29,316 bases of DNA from Bacteroidota bacterium (GCA_026391115.1 JAPLER010000027.1:1-29316); one strand, 5' to 3'; positions 7,901 to 15,592 are shown, numbered from the stretch's first letter. Translations and numbers: made by a program. The notes: generated by a model not told the origin, from the letters alone.

Positions 7901-8728
7901 AATATTTTATTGCATAACTATACTATTAAATTTAACGAAGAGTTAGGTAGATTTAAAAGAGATAAATTTAACATTTCAATTGGTGATGAGTTGCCAGCTG
8001 GTGTGTTAAAACTTGCTAAAGTTTACCTTGCTGTAAAACGTAAATTAAAAGTGGGTGATAAAATGGCGGGTCGTCATGGAAATAAAGGTATTGTCGCTAA
8101 AATTGTTCGTGCTGAGGATATGCCATTTATGGAAGATGGAACACCTGTTGATATCGTATTAAATCCACTGGGCGTACCTTCAAGGATGAACTTGGGACAA
8201 ATTTATGAAACCATTTTAGGTTGGACAGGTTTGAAACTAGGCAGAAAATATGCTACTCCAATTTTTGATGGTGCAAGCACTACAGAAATTGAAGATTTGT
8301 GTAAAGAAGCTGGAATTCCTTTAAATGGTCACACACATCTTTATGATGGTGAAACAGGAGAAAGATTCCACCAAAAAGCAACTGTAGGCGTTATTTATGT
8401 AATTAAATTACACCATATGGTTGATGATAAAATGCATGCACGTAGCATTGGACCTTACAGCTTAATTACTCAGCAACCTTTAGGGGGTAAAGCTCAGTTT
8501 GGAGGTCAAAGATTTGGAGAGATGGAGGTTTGGGCATTAGAGGCTTATGGTGCTGCTAACATTTTGCAAGAATTATTGACACTTAAATCTGATGATATTA
8601 TTGGTCGTGCAAAAACTTATGAAGCTATTGTAAAAGGCGATAATATACCTAAAGCTGGCGTGCCAGAATCGTTTAACGTATTGGTTCACGAATTAAGAGG
8701 TTTAGGTTTAGATTTAAAATTTGAGTAA
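4925..8728 (+). CDS. rpoB: DNA-directed RNA polymerase subunit beta
   Basis: A 1267-residue RNA polymerase beta subunit, full length for the phylum. The N-terminus carries the usual DLLDIQLESF motif and the centre holds the fork/rifampicin region (FFGTSQLSQFLDQTNP, THKRRISALGPGGL). The residues equivalent to E. coli D516, H526 and S531 are of the sensitive type. Further on are ETPEGPNIGL, AFMPWKGYNFEDAI, KMAGRHGNKGI and the C-terminal PESFNVLVHELRGLGLDL. In the segment GRLCTIETPEG a Thr (residue 520) stands where E. coli has Pro560. Arg codons are often CGT here, unlike the AGA-rich neighbours, which fits high expression. The gene appears monocistronic: promoter candidate upstream, strong terminator downstream. 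rplJL and rpoC, its usual neighbours, are absent. Confidence 0.99.
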   Translation: MSTNTINGRINFGKTKHLADTPDLLDIQLESFREFFQLETTPDKRNHEGLFKVFKENFPITDTRNIFVLEFLDYFIDPPRYTIVECMERGLTYAVPLKAKLRLSCNDEEHVDFQTIVQDVFLGNIPYMTPRGTFVVNGAERVIVSQLHRSPGVFFGQSTHPNGTKIYSARVIPFKGAWMEFATDINNVMYAYIDRKKKFPVTTLLRSIGFETDKDILELFGMADEVAVDAKTLESYLGKKLAARVLRTWVEDFVDEDTGEVVSIERNEIVMERDTVLDEDGIETIVEMGIQSIFIQKEELGGDYAIIYNTLNKDTSNSELEAVQHIYRQLRGADAPDNETARGIIDKLFFSDKRYDLGEVGRYKVNRKLEHPIPLEKKVLTKQDIIEIVKYLVRLTNAKAEIDDIDHLSNRRVRTVGEQLYAQFGVGLARMARTIRERMNVRDNEVFTPVDLINARTLSAVINSFFGTSQLSQFLDQTNPLSEITHKRRISALGPGGLSRERAGFEVRDVHYSHYGRLCTIETPEGPNIGLISTLCVHAAINDMGFIETPYRKVDNGRVNLKETKYMSAEEEEDKKIAQSNTPIDDKGNFLEEKIVSRDTGDFPILDKADVQYMDVAPNQIVGLSASLIPFLEHDDANRALMGSNMQRQAVPLIRMDAPIVGTGLEAKAALDARIQIHAEGNGVVEFVDSKEIHIRYDRNDTDRLISFDNDLMVYQLTKFVKTNQSTCINLRPAVKKGQKVKRGDFLTEGYATQNGELALGRNLVVAFMPWKGYNFEDAIVINEKVVREDLFTSLHIDEYELEVRDTKLGEEELTNDIPNVSEEATKDLDEHGIVRIGATIKEGDILIGKITPKGESDPTPEEKLLRAIFGDKAGDAKDASLKAPNGTEGTVIDKKLFQRAVKDKNSKVREKAALEKVEKAYHIVVDALRERLNDKLTTLLKEKTSAGVTNSYGEVLIGKGVKFNAKNISSLDVHGINPLGWTGEESTDQSINILLHNYTIKFNEELGRFKRDKFNISIGDELPAGVLKLAKVYLAVKRKLKVGDKMAGRHGNKGIVAKIVRAEDMPFMEDGTPVDIVLNPLGVPSRMNLGQIYETILGWTGLKLGRKYATPIFDGASTTEIEDLCKEAGIPLNGHTHLYDGETGERFHQKATVGVIYVIKLHHMVDDKMHARSIGPYSLITQQPLGGKAQFGGQRFGEMEVWALEAYGAANILQELLTLKSDDIIGRAKTYEAIVKGDNIPKAGVPESFNVLVHELRGLGLDLKFE

Positions 8729-8749
8729 GATTTATCATCTTAAGATATA

Positions 8750-8786
8750 CAAAAGAGCTGCTTCATTTGAAGCAGCTCTTTTGTTG
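8750..8786 (+). terminator. rpoB terminator
   Basis: A 14-base perfect stem: AAAAGAGCTGCTTC (8751-8764) pairs with GAAGCAGCTCTTTT (8769-8782) around the loop ATTT, extended by one more pair and followed by TTGTTG. It lies 22 bases after the rpoB stop codon and separates rpoB from everything downstream. Confidence 0.85.
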
Positions 8787-8867
8787 TAGAGCATCATTTG
8801 CTTGTTTATTAAAAGTCGTATAAATATTATTTGGTTCACTTATTTTTACAGTACAAAAAATAGTACT

Positions 8868-9341
8868 ATGAAAAAGAATATGCTATTTGCAATTTTTATT
8901 ATAATATGCTCATCATCTTATGCACAAATAAGTAACGATAATGATAAAGCTATAGGATTTAAGTTTTATCCTGGAGGTATAACATATAAAACATTTGTTA
9001 AAAGTAATAGGGCAATAGAAGGTGTTGGTTATATTTGGCAATATGGTATAAGGGTAACTGGTTTATATGAGTTTTATGGAGATATTGATGGTGTTGATGG
9101 GTTAAAGTGGTATGCAGGGTTGGGTGCACATATTGGATTTTGGAATGATGAATGGAAAAAAAATTATCCATCAAGACAAACAGGTGTAGCTATTGGCGTT
9201 GATGGTGTACTTGGTATAGACTATAAAATAGCGAATGCACCACTTAATTTAAGTTTAGATTGGCAGCCCTCTTTCAATTTAATTGGCTACAACTACCTTG
9301 AAGGTGGCTGGGGTGGCTTGGGAATTAGATACACTTTCTAA
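8868..9341 (+). CDS. Small secreted / outer-membrane beta-barrel-type protein
   Basis: A 157-residue exported protein that I cannot assign to a named family. The start is placed at ATG 8868 because the signal peptide MKKNMLFAIFIIICSSSYAQ begins there; an upstream TTG at 8802 would add a charged, unlikely leader. After the cleavage site the sequence alternates aromatic and polar residues in short strands (GFKFYPGGITYKTF, GVGYIWQYGIRVTGLYEFYG, LKWYAGLGAHIGFW). It ends in GIRYTF, a terminal Phe as in outer-membrane barrels. It lies after the rpoB terminator and before the oxidase genes, and probably has its own promoter. A small barrel in the outer membrane is the best guess, from composition only. 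Confidence 0.75.
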   Translation: MKKNMLFAIFIIICSSSYAQISNDNDKAIGFKFYPGGITYKTFVKSNRAIEGVGYIWQYGIRVTGLYEFYGDIDGVDGLKWYAGLGAHIGFWNDEWKKNYPSRQTGVAIGVDGVLGIDYKIANAPLNLSLDWQPSFNLIGYNYLEGGWGGLGIRYTF

Positions 9342-9403
9342 TTTATTTTATCATCTTTAAAAAAATAATTTGCAGCAATTGTAAAACTTTGGCACTAAGC
9401 CAA

Positions 9404-9411
9404 TATTTTTG
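9404..9411 (+). promoter_or_regulatory. Candidate -7 box of the oxidase pair; sets the cox3 start
   Basis: TATTTTTG matches TAnnTTTG and ends 24 bases before ATG 9436. It overlaps the alternative TTG start at 9409, so translation from that TTG is unlikely. No well-spaced -33 motif was found. Confidence 0.5.
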
Positions 9412-9435
9412 CGACTGAAAATTTTAGACCAAGAT

Positions 9436-10116
9436 ATGTCAACAACTGCAGTACACAATACAAAATGGTGGAGTGGTGGTAAAAGCCCTTTTAATTTAGA
9501 GTATGGAAAAGTAATGATGTGGTACTTTTTAATGAGTGATGCTTTCACATTTGGAGCATTTCTTATTAGCTATGGTACTATTCGTTTTTCTACAAATGGT
9601 TGGCCCGACCCTAACCATGTATTTAGCTCTTATCCTTTTAAAGCAGCAGGTTCAGCACCAGCTCCTTTGGTATTTGTAAGTATTATGACTTTTATACTTA
9701 TTGTAAGTAGCGTTACCATGGTACTTGCAGTGCAAGCTGGTCATCATCAAGATAAAAAAGGAGTTGTAAGAAATTTAATATTAACCATTATTGGCGGTGC
9801 CATGTTTCTGGGCTGTCAAGCTTGGGAGTGGATACATTTACACGAGCACGGTGCTTGGTGGGGTTTAAATCCATTTATTAATGCAGATGGTACACACGCA
9901 ACAACTAACTTTACTAACTACTTCTTTACTATTACTGGTTTTCATGGTTTTCACGTTTTAAGTGGCGTAGTTATTAATATTGTAATGTTGATAATGACGT
10001 TAAATAATACATTTGAAAAAAGAGGTCATTATCTAATGATTGAAAAAGCAGGGTTATACTGGCACTTTGTAGATTTAGTATGGGTATTTGTATTTGCTCT
10101 TTTCTATCTTGTATAA
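9436..10116 (+). CDS. Cytochrome c oxidase subunit III
   Basis: A 226-residue heme-copper oxidase subunit III in the inner membrane, part of the aerobic terminal oxidase. Five membrane segments can be traced. Family motifs are WYFLMSDAFTFGAFLISYG in the first segment, LGCQAWEWIHLHEHGAWWG with the conserved Glu, ITGFHGFHVLSGVVIN, and the terminal WHFVDLVWVFVFALFYLV. The ATG at 9436 is chosen over an in-frame TTG at 9409 because the TAnnTTTG box overlaps that TTG. The subunit IV gene follows after 88 bases and the pair ends in a terminator. Subunits I and II and the assembly genes usually found near such genes are not in this window. Confidence 0.95.
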   Translation: MSTTAVHNTKWWSGGKSPFNLEYGKVMMWYFLMSDAFTFGAFLISYGTIRFSTNGWPDPNHVFSSYPFKAAGSAPAPLVFVSIMTFILIVSSVTMVLAVQAGHHQDKKGVVRNLILTIIGGAMFLGCQAWEWIHLHEHGAWWGLNPFINADGTHATTNFTNYFFTITGFHGFHVLSGVVINIVMLIMTLNNTFEKRGHYLMIEKAGLYWHFVDLVWVFVFALFYLV

Positions 10117-10204
10117 TTGTAAATTACTAACTATTACATCAATAAATTTATTAATAAAACATTTCCTAGTCATTTTTTACGAGTAGGATAAAAATAAAAT
10201 AAGA

Positions 10205-10660
10205 ATGGCACACGTATATAACGCAGAAACTTACAAAGCAGCAAAAAAAGAAATTTGGAAAATAACTTGGATACTGAGTTTTTTAACGATAGTAGAATTG
10301 GTTCTAGGCTTTTGGATGTATTTTAAAAAGGAAAGTTTGGGTGTTAATGGAATACTCTTTGTTAAAGGAGTAATTCTAATATTGATGGTAGTAAAAGCTT
10401 TTTATATTGTTGCTTATTTTATGCATTTAAAACATGAAATTAAAAATATGGTAATGACGATAGTTGTGCCATTGAGTTTATTTATATGGTTTATCATTTC
10501 ATTTCTTTACGAGGGTAATTCTTACAACCATTTAAGAAATACTTACGATAAAAACTACGAAGCACAAAAAGAAGTTAAAGTGCAAGAAAAGCATCACGAG
10601 GCAGGAGCAACACATAATGCTGGCGAAGAACATAAAGCAACAGAAGGTAAACATCACTAA
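10205..10660 (+). CDS. Cytochrome c oxidase subunit IV (prokaryotic type)
   Basis: A 151-residue membrane protein of the prokaryotic cytochrome c oxidase subunit IV family, a small accessory subunit of the oxidase. Three membrane segments lie near residues 19-40, 49-71 and 82-101. The conserved helix VKAFYIVAYFMHLKHE occupies the middle. The tail from about residue 110 is hydrophilic and rich in His, Glu and Lys (KHHEAGATHNAGEEH), ending GKHH. The tail is longer than the core needs and might bind metal, which is speculation. The gene follows subunit III in the same orientation and is closed by a terminator 23 bases downstream. Confidence 0.9.
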   Translation: MAHVYNAETYKAAKKEIWKITWILSFLTIVELVLGFWMYFKKESLGVNGILFVKGVILILMVVKAFYIVAYFMHLKHEIKNMVMTIVVPLSLFIWFIISFLYEGNSYNHLRNTYDKNYEAQKEVKVQEKHHEAGATHNAGEEHKATEGKHH

Positions 10661-10682
10661 TAAAAAAAATTGAATTAAGAAT

Positions 10683-10714
10683 AAAAAAACCATTGCCGTT
10701 GCAATGGTTTTTTT
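10683..10714 (+). terminator. Terminator of the oxidase pair
   Basis: A 14-base stem, AAAAAAACCATTGC (10683-10696) with GCAATGGTTTTTTT (10701-10714), around the loop CGTT. The A and T runs on both sides could allow function in both directions. The in-frame TTG at 10693 lies inside this stem and is therefore not the start of the next gene. Confidence 0.85.
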
Positions 10715-10743
10715 ATTTACTTTTATGTTTTAAATACATGTTT

Positions 10744-11358
10744 ATGTCAACAAATATTGTGGTTGATAATTACATAAAAAAAGCAGCACCATTTGCACAG
10801 CCTATTTTAGTTCATTTGCGAAAACTAGTGCATTCAGCTTGTCCTACTGTAGAAGAAAATATTAAATGGGGAATGCCAAGCTTTGAATACAAGGGTTTAA
10901 TGTGTGGCTTTGCTGCGTTTAAAAATCACTGCACATTTGGCTTTTGGAAAGCTGTTTTAATGAAAGATCCAATGCTTGTAGCTAATGCAAAAACAGAAGT
11001 TGCAATGGGACATTTGGGAAGAATAACTTCAATTGAAGATTTGCCAAGTGATAAAAAAATAATTGGTTACATAAAAGAGGCGATGCAGTTAAATGATGAT
11101 GGAATTAAAGTGACAAAAACAAAACCAATTACTGTGAAAGAGCTTGTTATTCCTAAACACATACTTGAAACAATTAAAAAGAATAAAAAAGCTTTTGCAA
11201 CTTTTGAAGTATTTAGTACAAGTAATAAAAGAGATTATGTAGAATGGATTGCAGAAGCTAAAACTCAGGCAACAAAAGACTCTCGTCTCGCACAAGCCAT
11301 AGAATGGATGGCAGAAGGAAAACCGAGAAACTGGAAATATATGAAAGAGTATAGATAG
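10744..11358 (+). CDS. YdeI/OmdA-family protein with DUF1801 domain
   Basis: A cytoplasmic protein of 204 residues from ATG 10744, or 206 from ATG 10738. The N-terminal part (FAQPILVHLRKLVHSACP..EENIKWGMPSFEYKG) is a DUF1801/YdhG-type domain. The C-terminal part (PKHILETIKKNKKAFATFE, RDYVEWIAEAKT, RLAQAIEWMAEGK) is the OmdA/YdeI helical region. The biochemical role of the family is poorly known, so no function is claimed. The ATG at 10744 gives MSTNIVVDNY, like the family N-terminus. It follows a terminator and has no same-strand partner nearby. Confidence 0.85.
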   Translation: MSTNIVVDNYIKKAAPFAQPILVHLRKLVHSACPTVEENIKWGMPSFEYKGLMCGFAAFKNHCTFGFWKAVLMKDPMLVANAKTEVAMGHLGRITSIEDLPSDKKIIGYIKEAMQLNDDGIKVTKTKPITVKELVIPKHILETIKKNKKAFATFEVFSTSNKRDYVEWIAEAKTQATKDSRLAQAIEWMAEGKPRNWKYMKEYR

Positions 11359-11431
11359 GTTGATTTACTCTCTTCTAACCTCAATTTTGCCCTTTTGTAA
11401 TAAATTTATCTTACGAAAATATAGTGCATCC

Positions 11432-11439
11432 TAAATTTG
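11432..11439 (+). promoter_or_regulatory. TAnnTTTG box directly before the TolC-type gene
   Basis: TAAATTTG matches the -7 motif but ends only four bases before the ATG at 11444. If used, transcription would start at or near the first codon. A chance match is possible; no good -33 was seen. Confidence 0.3.
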
Positions 11440-11443
11440 TTTT

Positions 11444-12871
11444 ATGAAAAAAATATTTTGTGCATTTGCACTTGTATCAATAGCTGCAACACTTACTGCA
11501 CAACAAACTGAAAAATGGACTTTAAGAAAATGTGTTGATTATGCAGTGCAAAATAATATTTCTGTAAAGCAAGCTGATGTACAAGCAAGAATTGCTGCAT
11601 TACAAGTAAAGCAAGCTAAATTATATCAACTGCCTAATGCTAGCTTTAGTACAGGTATTTATCCTCAGTTTGGACGCACTATTGATCGAACTACAAATAG
11701 TTTTTCTAATACTTCTATTGTTACACAAAATTATTCTGTGCAAGGCAGCATAGATATATTCAATTTTGGTAAATTAAAAAACAATATAGCAGCTAATACA
11801 TTTAATGCACAGGCAGCTCTTGCAGATGTTGAAAAAACAGCTAATGACGTAGCTTTAAGTGTAGCTACTTATTATTTGCAGGTTATTGCAAGCTACCAAC
11901 AAATAAATATTACTAAAGTACAAATTGCACAAACACAATACAATTTAGATTTTACAAAAAAGAAAGTGATTGCAGGTAGTTTACCAGAATTAAATGCCTT
12001 GCAATTTGAAAGTCAATTGGCTAGTGACAGCAGTAATTTTGTTACAGCACAAACTAGTTACAATCAATCTATATTGGCATTAAAAGGTGTACTTAATATT
12101 GATGCAAGCGTGGCTTTTGAAGTTGACATTCCAGAAGCAGACAAAATACCTTTGGAAAACTTAACTGATTTGCAACCAGAAACGGTTTATTCTTTAGCTA
12201 TTAATAATCAACCCACAATAAAAGCTAATCATTTTAGAATTAAAGGTGCAGAAAAAAGTATTTTAGCAAACAAAGCTGCAATGTACCCTAGTTTAACAGG
12301 TAGTTACCAACTTTCGTCTAACTATGCTAATAAGGCACAAGAAGTTACAGGTTACTCTATTAACAATCAACTTGTAGGTTTTGCCAATGTGGCTGGTAGC
12401 AATTATGATGTATACATATATTCGCCAGAATACACTACAAAAAACACAAATTATTTCAAACAATTAGGTAATAATTTTGGACAAAGTATAGGTATCAATT
12501 TATCTATACCTATTTTTAATAATGGTACTTATAGAATTAATTATGAACAAAGCAAACTGAATTTGCAAAATGCAAAAATTACTGAACAGCAAATTGAGCA
12601 AAAGCTAAAACTAGATATTTACACTGCTTATAGCAATGCAGTAAATGCTTTACAAAAATTTAATGCCAGTAAAAAGCAAGTTGATTTAACCAAAAAAACT
12701 TATGACTTTGCCAACAAAAGATTTGAAGTTGGTCTACTATCTAGTTTTGATTTATTGACTTCTCAAAGTAATTTAGTGCGTGCCAAAACACAGCTTTTAT
12801 CTGATGAATATGACTATGTTTTTAAAATGAAATTACTTGAGTTTTACAAAGGACAAGGCTTAAAGCTATAA
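11444..12871 (+). CDS. TolC-family outer-membrane efflux/secretion channel
   Basis: A 475-residue protein of the outer-membrane efflux (TolC) family, which forms trimeric channels across outer membrane and periplasm for multidrug efflux or type I secretion. Residues 1-20 are a signal peptide ending TLTAQQ. TWTL-type opening (WTLRKCVDYAVQNNISVKQA) and two OEP repeats follow. Each repeat has long heptad-rich helices, such as VQARIAALQVKQAKLYQLPNA in the first and EQKLKLDIYTAYSNAVNAL in the second. The segment RFEVGLLSSFDLLTSQSNLV is the usual motif near the C-terminus. Length is typical. No membrane-fusion protein or pump gene is adjacent, so its partner is encoded elsewhere. No clear terminator follows in 12872-12990. 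Confidence 0.93.
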   Translation: MKKIFCAFALVSIAATLTAQQTEKWTLRKCVDYAVQNNISVKQADVQARIAALQVKQAKLYQLPNASFSTGIYPQFGRTIDRTTNSFSNTSIVTQNYSVQGSIDIFNFGKLKNNIAANTFNAQAALADVEKTANDVALSVATYYLQVIASYQQINITKVQIAQTQYNLDFTKKKVIAGSLPELNALQFESQLASDSSNFVTAQTSYNQSILALKGVLNIDASVAFEVDIPEADKIPLENLTDLQPETVYSLAINNQPTIKANHFRIKGAEKSILANKAAMYPSLTGSYQLSSNYANKAQEVTGYSINNQLVGFANVAGSNYDVYIYSPEYTTKNTNYFKQLGNNFGQSIGINLSIPIFNNGTYRINYEQSKLNLQNAKITEQQIEQKLKLDIYTAYSNAVNALQKFNASKKQVDLTKKTYDFANKRFEVGLLSSFDLLTSQSNLVRAKTQLLSDEYDYVFKMKLLEFYKGQGLKL

Positions 12872-12990
12872 TCTAGATTTTATTTAAACTTATTTGCTGC
12901 TTTTAAAATATTAACAGCCATCATTTTGTGCATTTTCAAAAAAAAGTAATAATCATTTTTTGAAGCACTTTTTTCTTAACGTCATTTAGC

Positions 12991-12998
12991 TATCTTCG
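12991..12998 (+). promoter_or_regulatory. Candidate rny promoter -7 box
   Basis: TATCTTCG, followed by CAAC, is a common variant of the Bacteroidota -7 motif. It lies 77 bases before the rny ATG, in the 204-base gap after the TolC-type gene. Confidence 0.5.
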
Positions 12999-13075
12999 CA
13001 ACCGACCTTTTTATTTCAATATGAAGTATAAAAGCATAAATATTATTAACTTAAATATAAATTACTACACAAAAA

Positions 13076-14677
13076 ATGGAACCAACAGCTATAATTATAT
13101 CACTTGTTGCACTAGTAGCAGGTGTTATTCTGGGTAAAGTTTTCTTAGGAAAAGGCAACAAAAAAGAAGTTGAAGAAGCAAAAAAACAAATTGTTGACAT
13201 TGAAAAACAAGTTCAGGATGCAAAAAATCAAGCACAAAATATTGTAAAAGAAGCTCAACTAAAAAGCGAGACTCTTAGAAAAGAAAAAGAACTTGAGGCT
13301 AAAGAAAAATTTGTTCAACTAAAAGCCGATTTTGAAAAAGATACTTTAGAAAGAAATAGAAAACTTGCAGAAAACGAAAATAAAATCAAACAAAAAGAAG
13401 TTGCTCTAAACCAAAAAGATGCAGCACTAGACAAGCAAGTAAAAGAAAATGAAGTTATAAAAGACAACTTAAATAAGCAAATCGAAGTTGTTAATCAAAA
13501 GAGAACTGAGCTTGAAAAGCATCAGGAAGAGCATATTAAAAGATTAGAAAAAATTGCTAATCTTACAGCAGAAGAAGCAAAAGCACAATTAATTGACAGC
13601 TTAAAAGCAGAAGCACAATCAAGAGCTTTATCTATGCAGCAAGAAATTATTGAAACTGCAAAAGAAAAAGCTAATAAAGAAGCTCGTAAAATTATTATAC
13701 AAAGCATTCAAAGAACAGCAGCAGAGCAAACTATTGAGAATGTTGTTACAGTTTTTCAATTGGAAACCGATGAAATTAAAGGTCAGATTATTGGTAGAGA
13801 AGGTAGAAATATCAGAGCTATTGAATCTGCAACTGGTGTAGATTTAATAGTTGACGATACACCTGAAGCAATTGTATTAAGTAGTTTTGATCCATTGCGT
13901 AGAGAAGTGGCTCGTTTGAGTTTGCAACGTTTGGTTGCAGATGGTAGAATTCATCCTGCACGTATTGAAGAAGTAGTTGAAAAAACCAGACGACAACTTG
14001 AAGATCAAGTAATGGAAATTGGTGAAAGAACAGTTATAGAATTGGGTATTCATGGTTTACATAAAGAGTTAATTAGAATTATTGGTAAAATGAGATTCCG
14101 CTCGTCTTATGGACAAAATTTATTGATGCATAGTAGAGAAACTGCAAATCTTTGTGGTATAATGGCTAGTGAATTAGGATTAAATCCTAAATTGGCAAAA
14201 CGTGCTGGTTTATTACATGATATTGGTAAAGTGCCAGACGAAGAAACAGAATTGAGCCACGCATTACTAGGAGCTAAATTAACTGAGAAATATGGCGAAA
14301 ATCCTGCTGTTGTAAATGCAGTTGGTGCTCACCACGATGAAATGGAAATGACTTATGTAATTTCTCCAATTATACAAGCTTGCGATGCAATTAGTGGTGC
14401 ACGACCTGGTGCACGTAGAGAAATGATGCAACAATATATTCAACGTATTAAAGATTTAGAAAACTTAGCAATGAATTACAATGGTGTAGAAAAAGCTTAT
14501 GCCATTCAAGCAGGTAGAGAATTGCGTGTTATTGTAGAAGCAGAAAAAGTTGCAGATGCAGATAGCGATAAACTAAGCTTTGAAATTGCACAAAAAATTC
14601 AAACAGAAATGACTTATCCTGGACAAATTAAAGTAACAGTGATAAGAGAGAAAAGGGCTGTGAACATAGCAAGATAA
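13076..14677 (+). CDS. rny: Ribonuclease Y
   Basis: A 533-residue RNase Y, a membrane-anchored endoribonuclease that starts mRNA decay. Residues 5-25 are the membrane anchor. Residues about 28-210 are a long Lys/Glu-rich coiled coil. The KH domain holds GQIIGREGRN, with the GxxG motif at G240-G243. The HD domain holds RAGLLHDIGK with H381 and D382 as metal-binding residues, followed by VNAVGAHHDEME. The C-terminus is the conserved GQIKVTVIREKRAVNIAR. Length and domain order are normal. The ATG is followed directly by the anchor. A short frame starting at 13021 overlaps the start out of frame and is probably not a gene. The transcript ends at a clear terminator. Confidence 0.97.
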   Translation: MEPTAIIISLVALVAGVILGKVFLGKGNKKEVEEAKKQIVDIEKQVQDAKNQAQNIVKEAQLKSETLRKEKELEAKEKFVQLKADFEKDTLERNRKLAENENKIKQKEVALNQKDAALDKQVKENEVIKDNLNKQIEVVNQKRTELEKHQEEHIKRLEKIANLTAEEAKAQLIDSLKAEAQSRALSMQQEIIETAKEKANKEARKIIIQSIQRTAAEQTIENVVTVFQLETDEIKGQIIGREGRNIRAIESATGVDLIVDDTPEAIVLSSFDPLRREVARLSLQRLVADGRIHPARIEEVVEKTRRQLEDQVMEIGERTVIELGIHGLHKELIRIIGKMRFRSSYGQNLLMHSRETANLCGIMASELGLNPKLAKRAGLLHDIGKVPDEETELSHALLGAKLTEKYGENPAVVNAVGAHHDEMEMTYVISPIIQACDAISGARPGARREMMQQYIQRIKDLENLAMNYNGVEKAYAIQAGRELRVIVEAEKVADADSDKLSFEIAQKIQTEMTYPGQIKVTVIREKRAVNIAR

Positions 14678-14684
14678 AAATACT

Positions 14685-14716
14685 AAAAAGGGTTGCATTT
14701 AATGCAGCCCTTTTTT
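14685..14716 (+). terminator. rny terminator
   Basis: A 14-base stem with one G-T wobble: AAAAAGGGTTGCAT (14685-14698) pairs with ATGCAGCCCTTTTT (14702-14715) around a TTA loop, and the arm ends in a T run. Confidence 0.85.
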
Positions 14717-14717
14717 A

Positions 14718-14747
14718 TGTATAAAACTTTTGAAAAAGTTTTATACA
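14718..14747. repeat. Perfect 30-base AT-rich palindrome
   Basis: TGTATAAAACTTTT (14718-14731) and AAAAGTTTTATACA (14734-14747) are perfect reverse complements separated by GA. It directly follows the rny terminator and lies about 50 bases before the kinase promoter box. It could be an operator or a second hairpin; it has no T run of its own. Confidence 0.8.
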
Positions 14748-14798
14748 CTAATTGTGTTGATGTTAAAAAGTTTTACTAGGCAGATAGTATTCAGCGTA

Positions 14799-14806
14799 TA
14801 TTTTTG
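14799..14806 (+). promoter_or_regulatory. Candidate -7 box of the deoxynucleoside kinase gene
   Basis: TATTTTTG matches TAnnTTTG and ends 11 bases before the ATG at 14818, giving a very short leader. A TTTTA near 14771-14775 is only a weak -33 candidate. Confidence 0.45.
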
Positions 14807-14817
14807 ACAGCTACGCT

Positions 14818-15450
14818 ATGAAGCATCATTTTATAACAGTTGAAGGAAATATTGGGGCTGGAAAAACAACATTGTCTAATTTATTAGCACAACATTTCAA
14901 TGCCAAGTTGGTACTTGAGGAATTTGCTGATAATCCTTTTTTAGCTAAGTTTTACGACAATCCAAAACAATTTGCTTTTCCTGTTGAGTTGTTTTTTATG
15001 GCAGAAAGATATAAGCAATTAAAAGATATGGTTGGCACAAAAGATTTGTTTCAATCAGTGACCGTTTCTGATTATTTGTTTACAAAGTGCTTGTTGTTTG
15101 CGAAAGTTACATTGCCCGATGAAGAGTTTAGGTTGTATCAAAAATTATTCGACATTATTCACGCTCAATTACCTTTTCCTGATATTTTAATTTACTTGCA
15201 CGCACCTGTTAGCAAGTTGCAATTAAATATCAAAAAACGCAACAGACCTTTTGAGCAAAACATTGCAGACGAATACTTATTTAACCTGCAAGAAACTTAC
15301 ACCAGCTACATCAAACAACACAACATAAAAACTATTTTTATTGATGCTAGCAATGCAGATTTCACTGGAAATCCAGCTCATTTTAAAGTTGTACTTGATG
15401 CTTTAAATAATGACTTTGAAAATGGGCAACAATATTTTTCTTTGCCGTAG
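14818..15450 (+). CDS. Deoxynucleoside kinase
   Basis: A 210-residue cytosolic deoxynucleoside kinase (dNK/dCK/dGK family), which phosphorylates deoxynucleosides with ATP in the nucleotide salvage pathway. The P-loop is at residues 9-18 (EGNIGAGKTT). LEEF with E34/E35 holds the likely catalytic acid. FPVELFFMAERYKQL and VSDYLFTKCLLFA follow, the latter resembling the family's DRS-type motif region with D85. RPFEQNI resembles the family's lid segment. Nucleoside preference cannot be read from the sequence. The gene stands alone with its own promoter box and a downstream hairpin. Confidence 0.92.
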   Translation: MKHHFITVEGNIGAGKTTLSNLLAQHFNAKLVLEEFADNPFLAKFYDNPKQFAFPVELFFMAERYKQLKDMVGTKDLFQSVTVSDYLFTKCLLFAKVTLPDEEFRLYQKLFDIIHAQLPFPDILIYLHAPVSKLQLNIKKRNRPFEQNIADEYLFNLQETYTSYIKQHNIKTIFIDASNADFTGNPAHFKVVLDALNNDFENGQQYFSLP

Positions 15451-15479
15451 AAGTGGTTTTAAGTGTGATTTAATCGAAG

Positions 15480-15505
15480 CCTTGCTAATTATAGCAGGGT
15501 TTTGT
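15480..15505 (+). terminator. Terminator of the deoxynucleoside kinase gene
   Basis: CCTTGCTA (15480-15487) pairs with TAGCAGGG (15492-15499), with one G-T wobble, followed by TTTTGTTGTTTT. It lies in the gap between the convergent kinase and symporter genes. Confidence 0.65.
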
Positions 15506-15592
15506 TGTTTTAAATAGCATTATATTGAACGGATTATCTTCTTTTTAAAACAGAGGCACGGGGACGCAAAGAAATTTTTATACTTAATGTTT

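Noticed and set aside
8802..8867. TTG start giving a longer exported protein
   Set aside because: It would place about 22 residues before a clear signal peptide.
10693..10743. TTG start for the YdeI-family protein
   Set aside because: It lies inside the terminator stem of the oxidase pair.
13021..13137. Short frame ATGAAGTATAAA... before rny as an upstream peptide gene
   Set aside because: 38 codons, AT-rich composition, and it overlaps the rny start out of frame. No conserved leader-peptide feature is visible.
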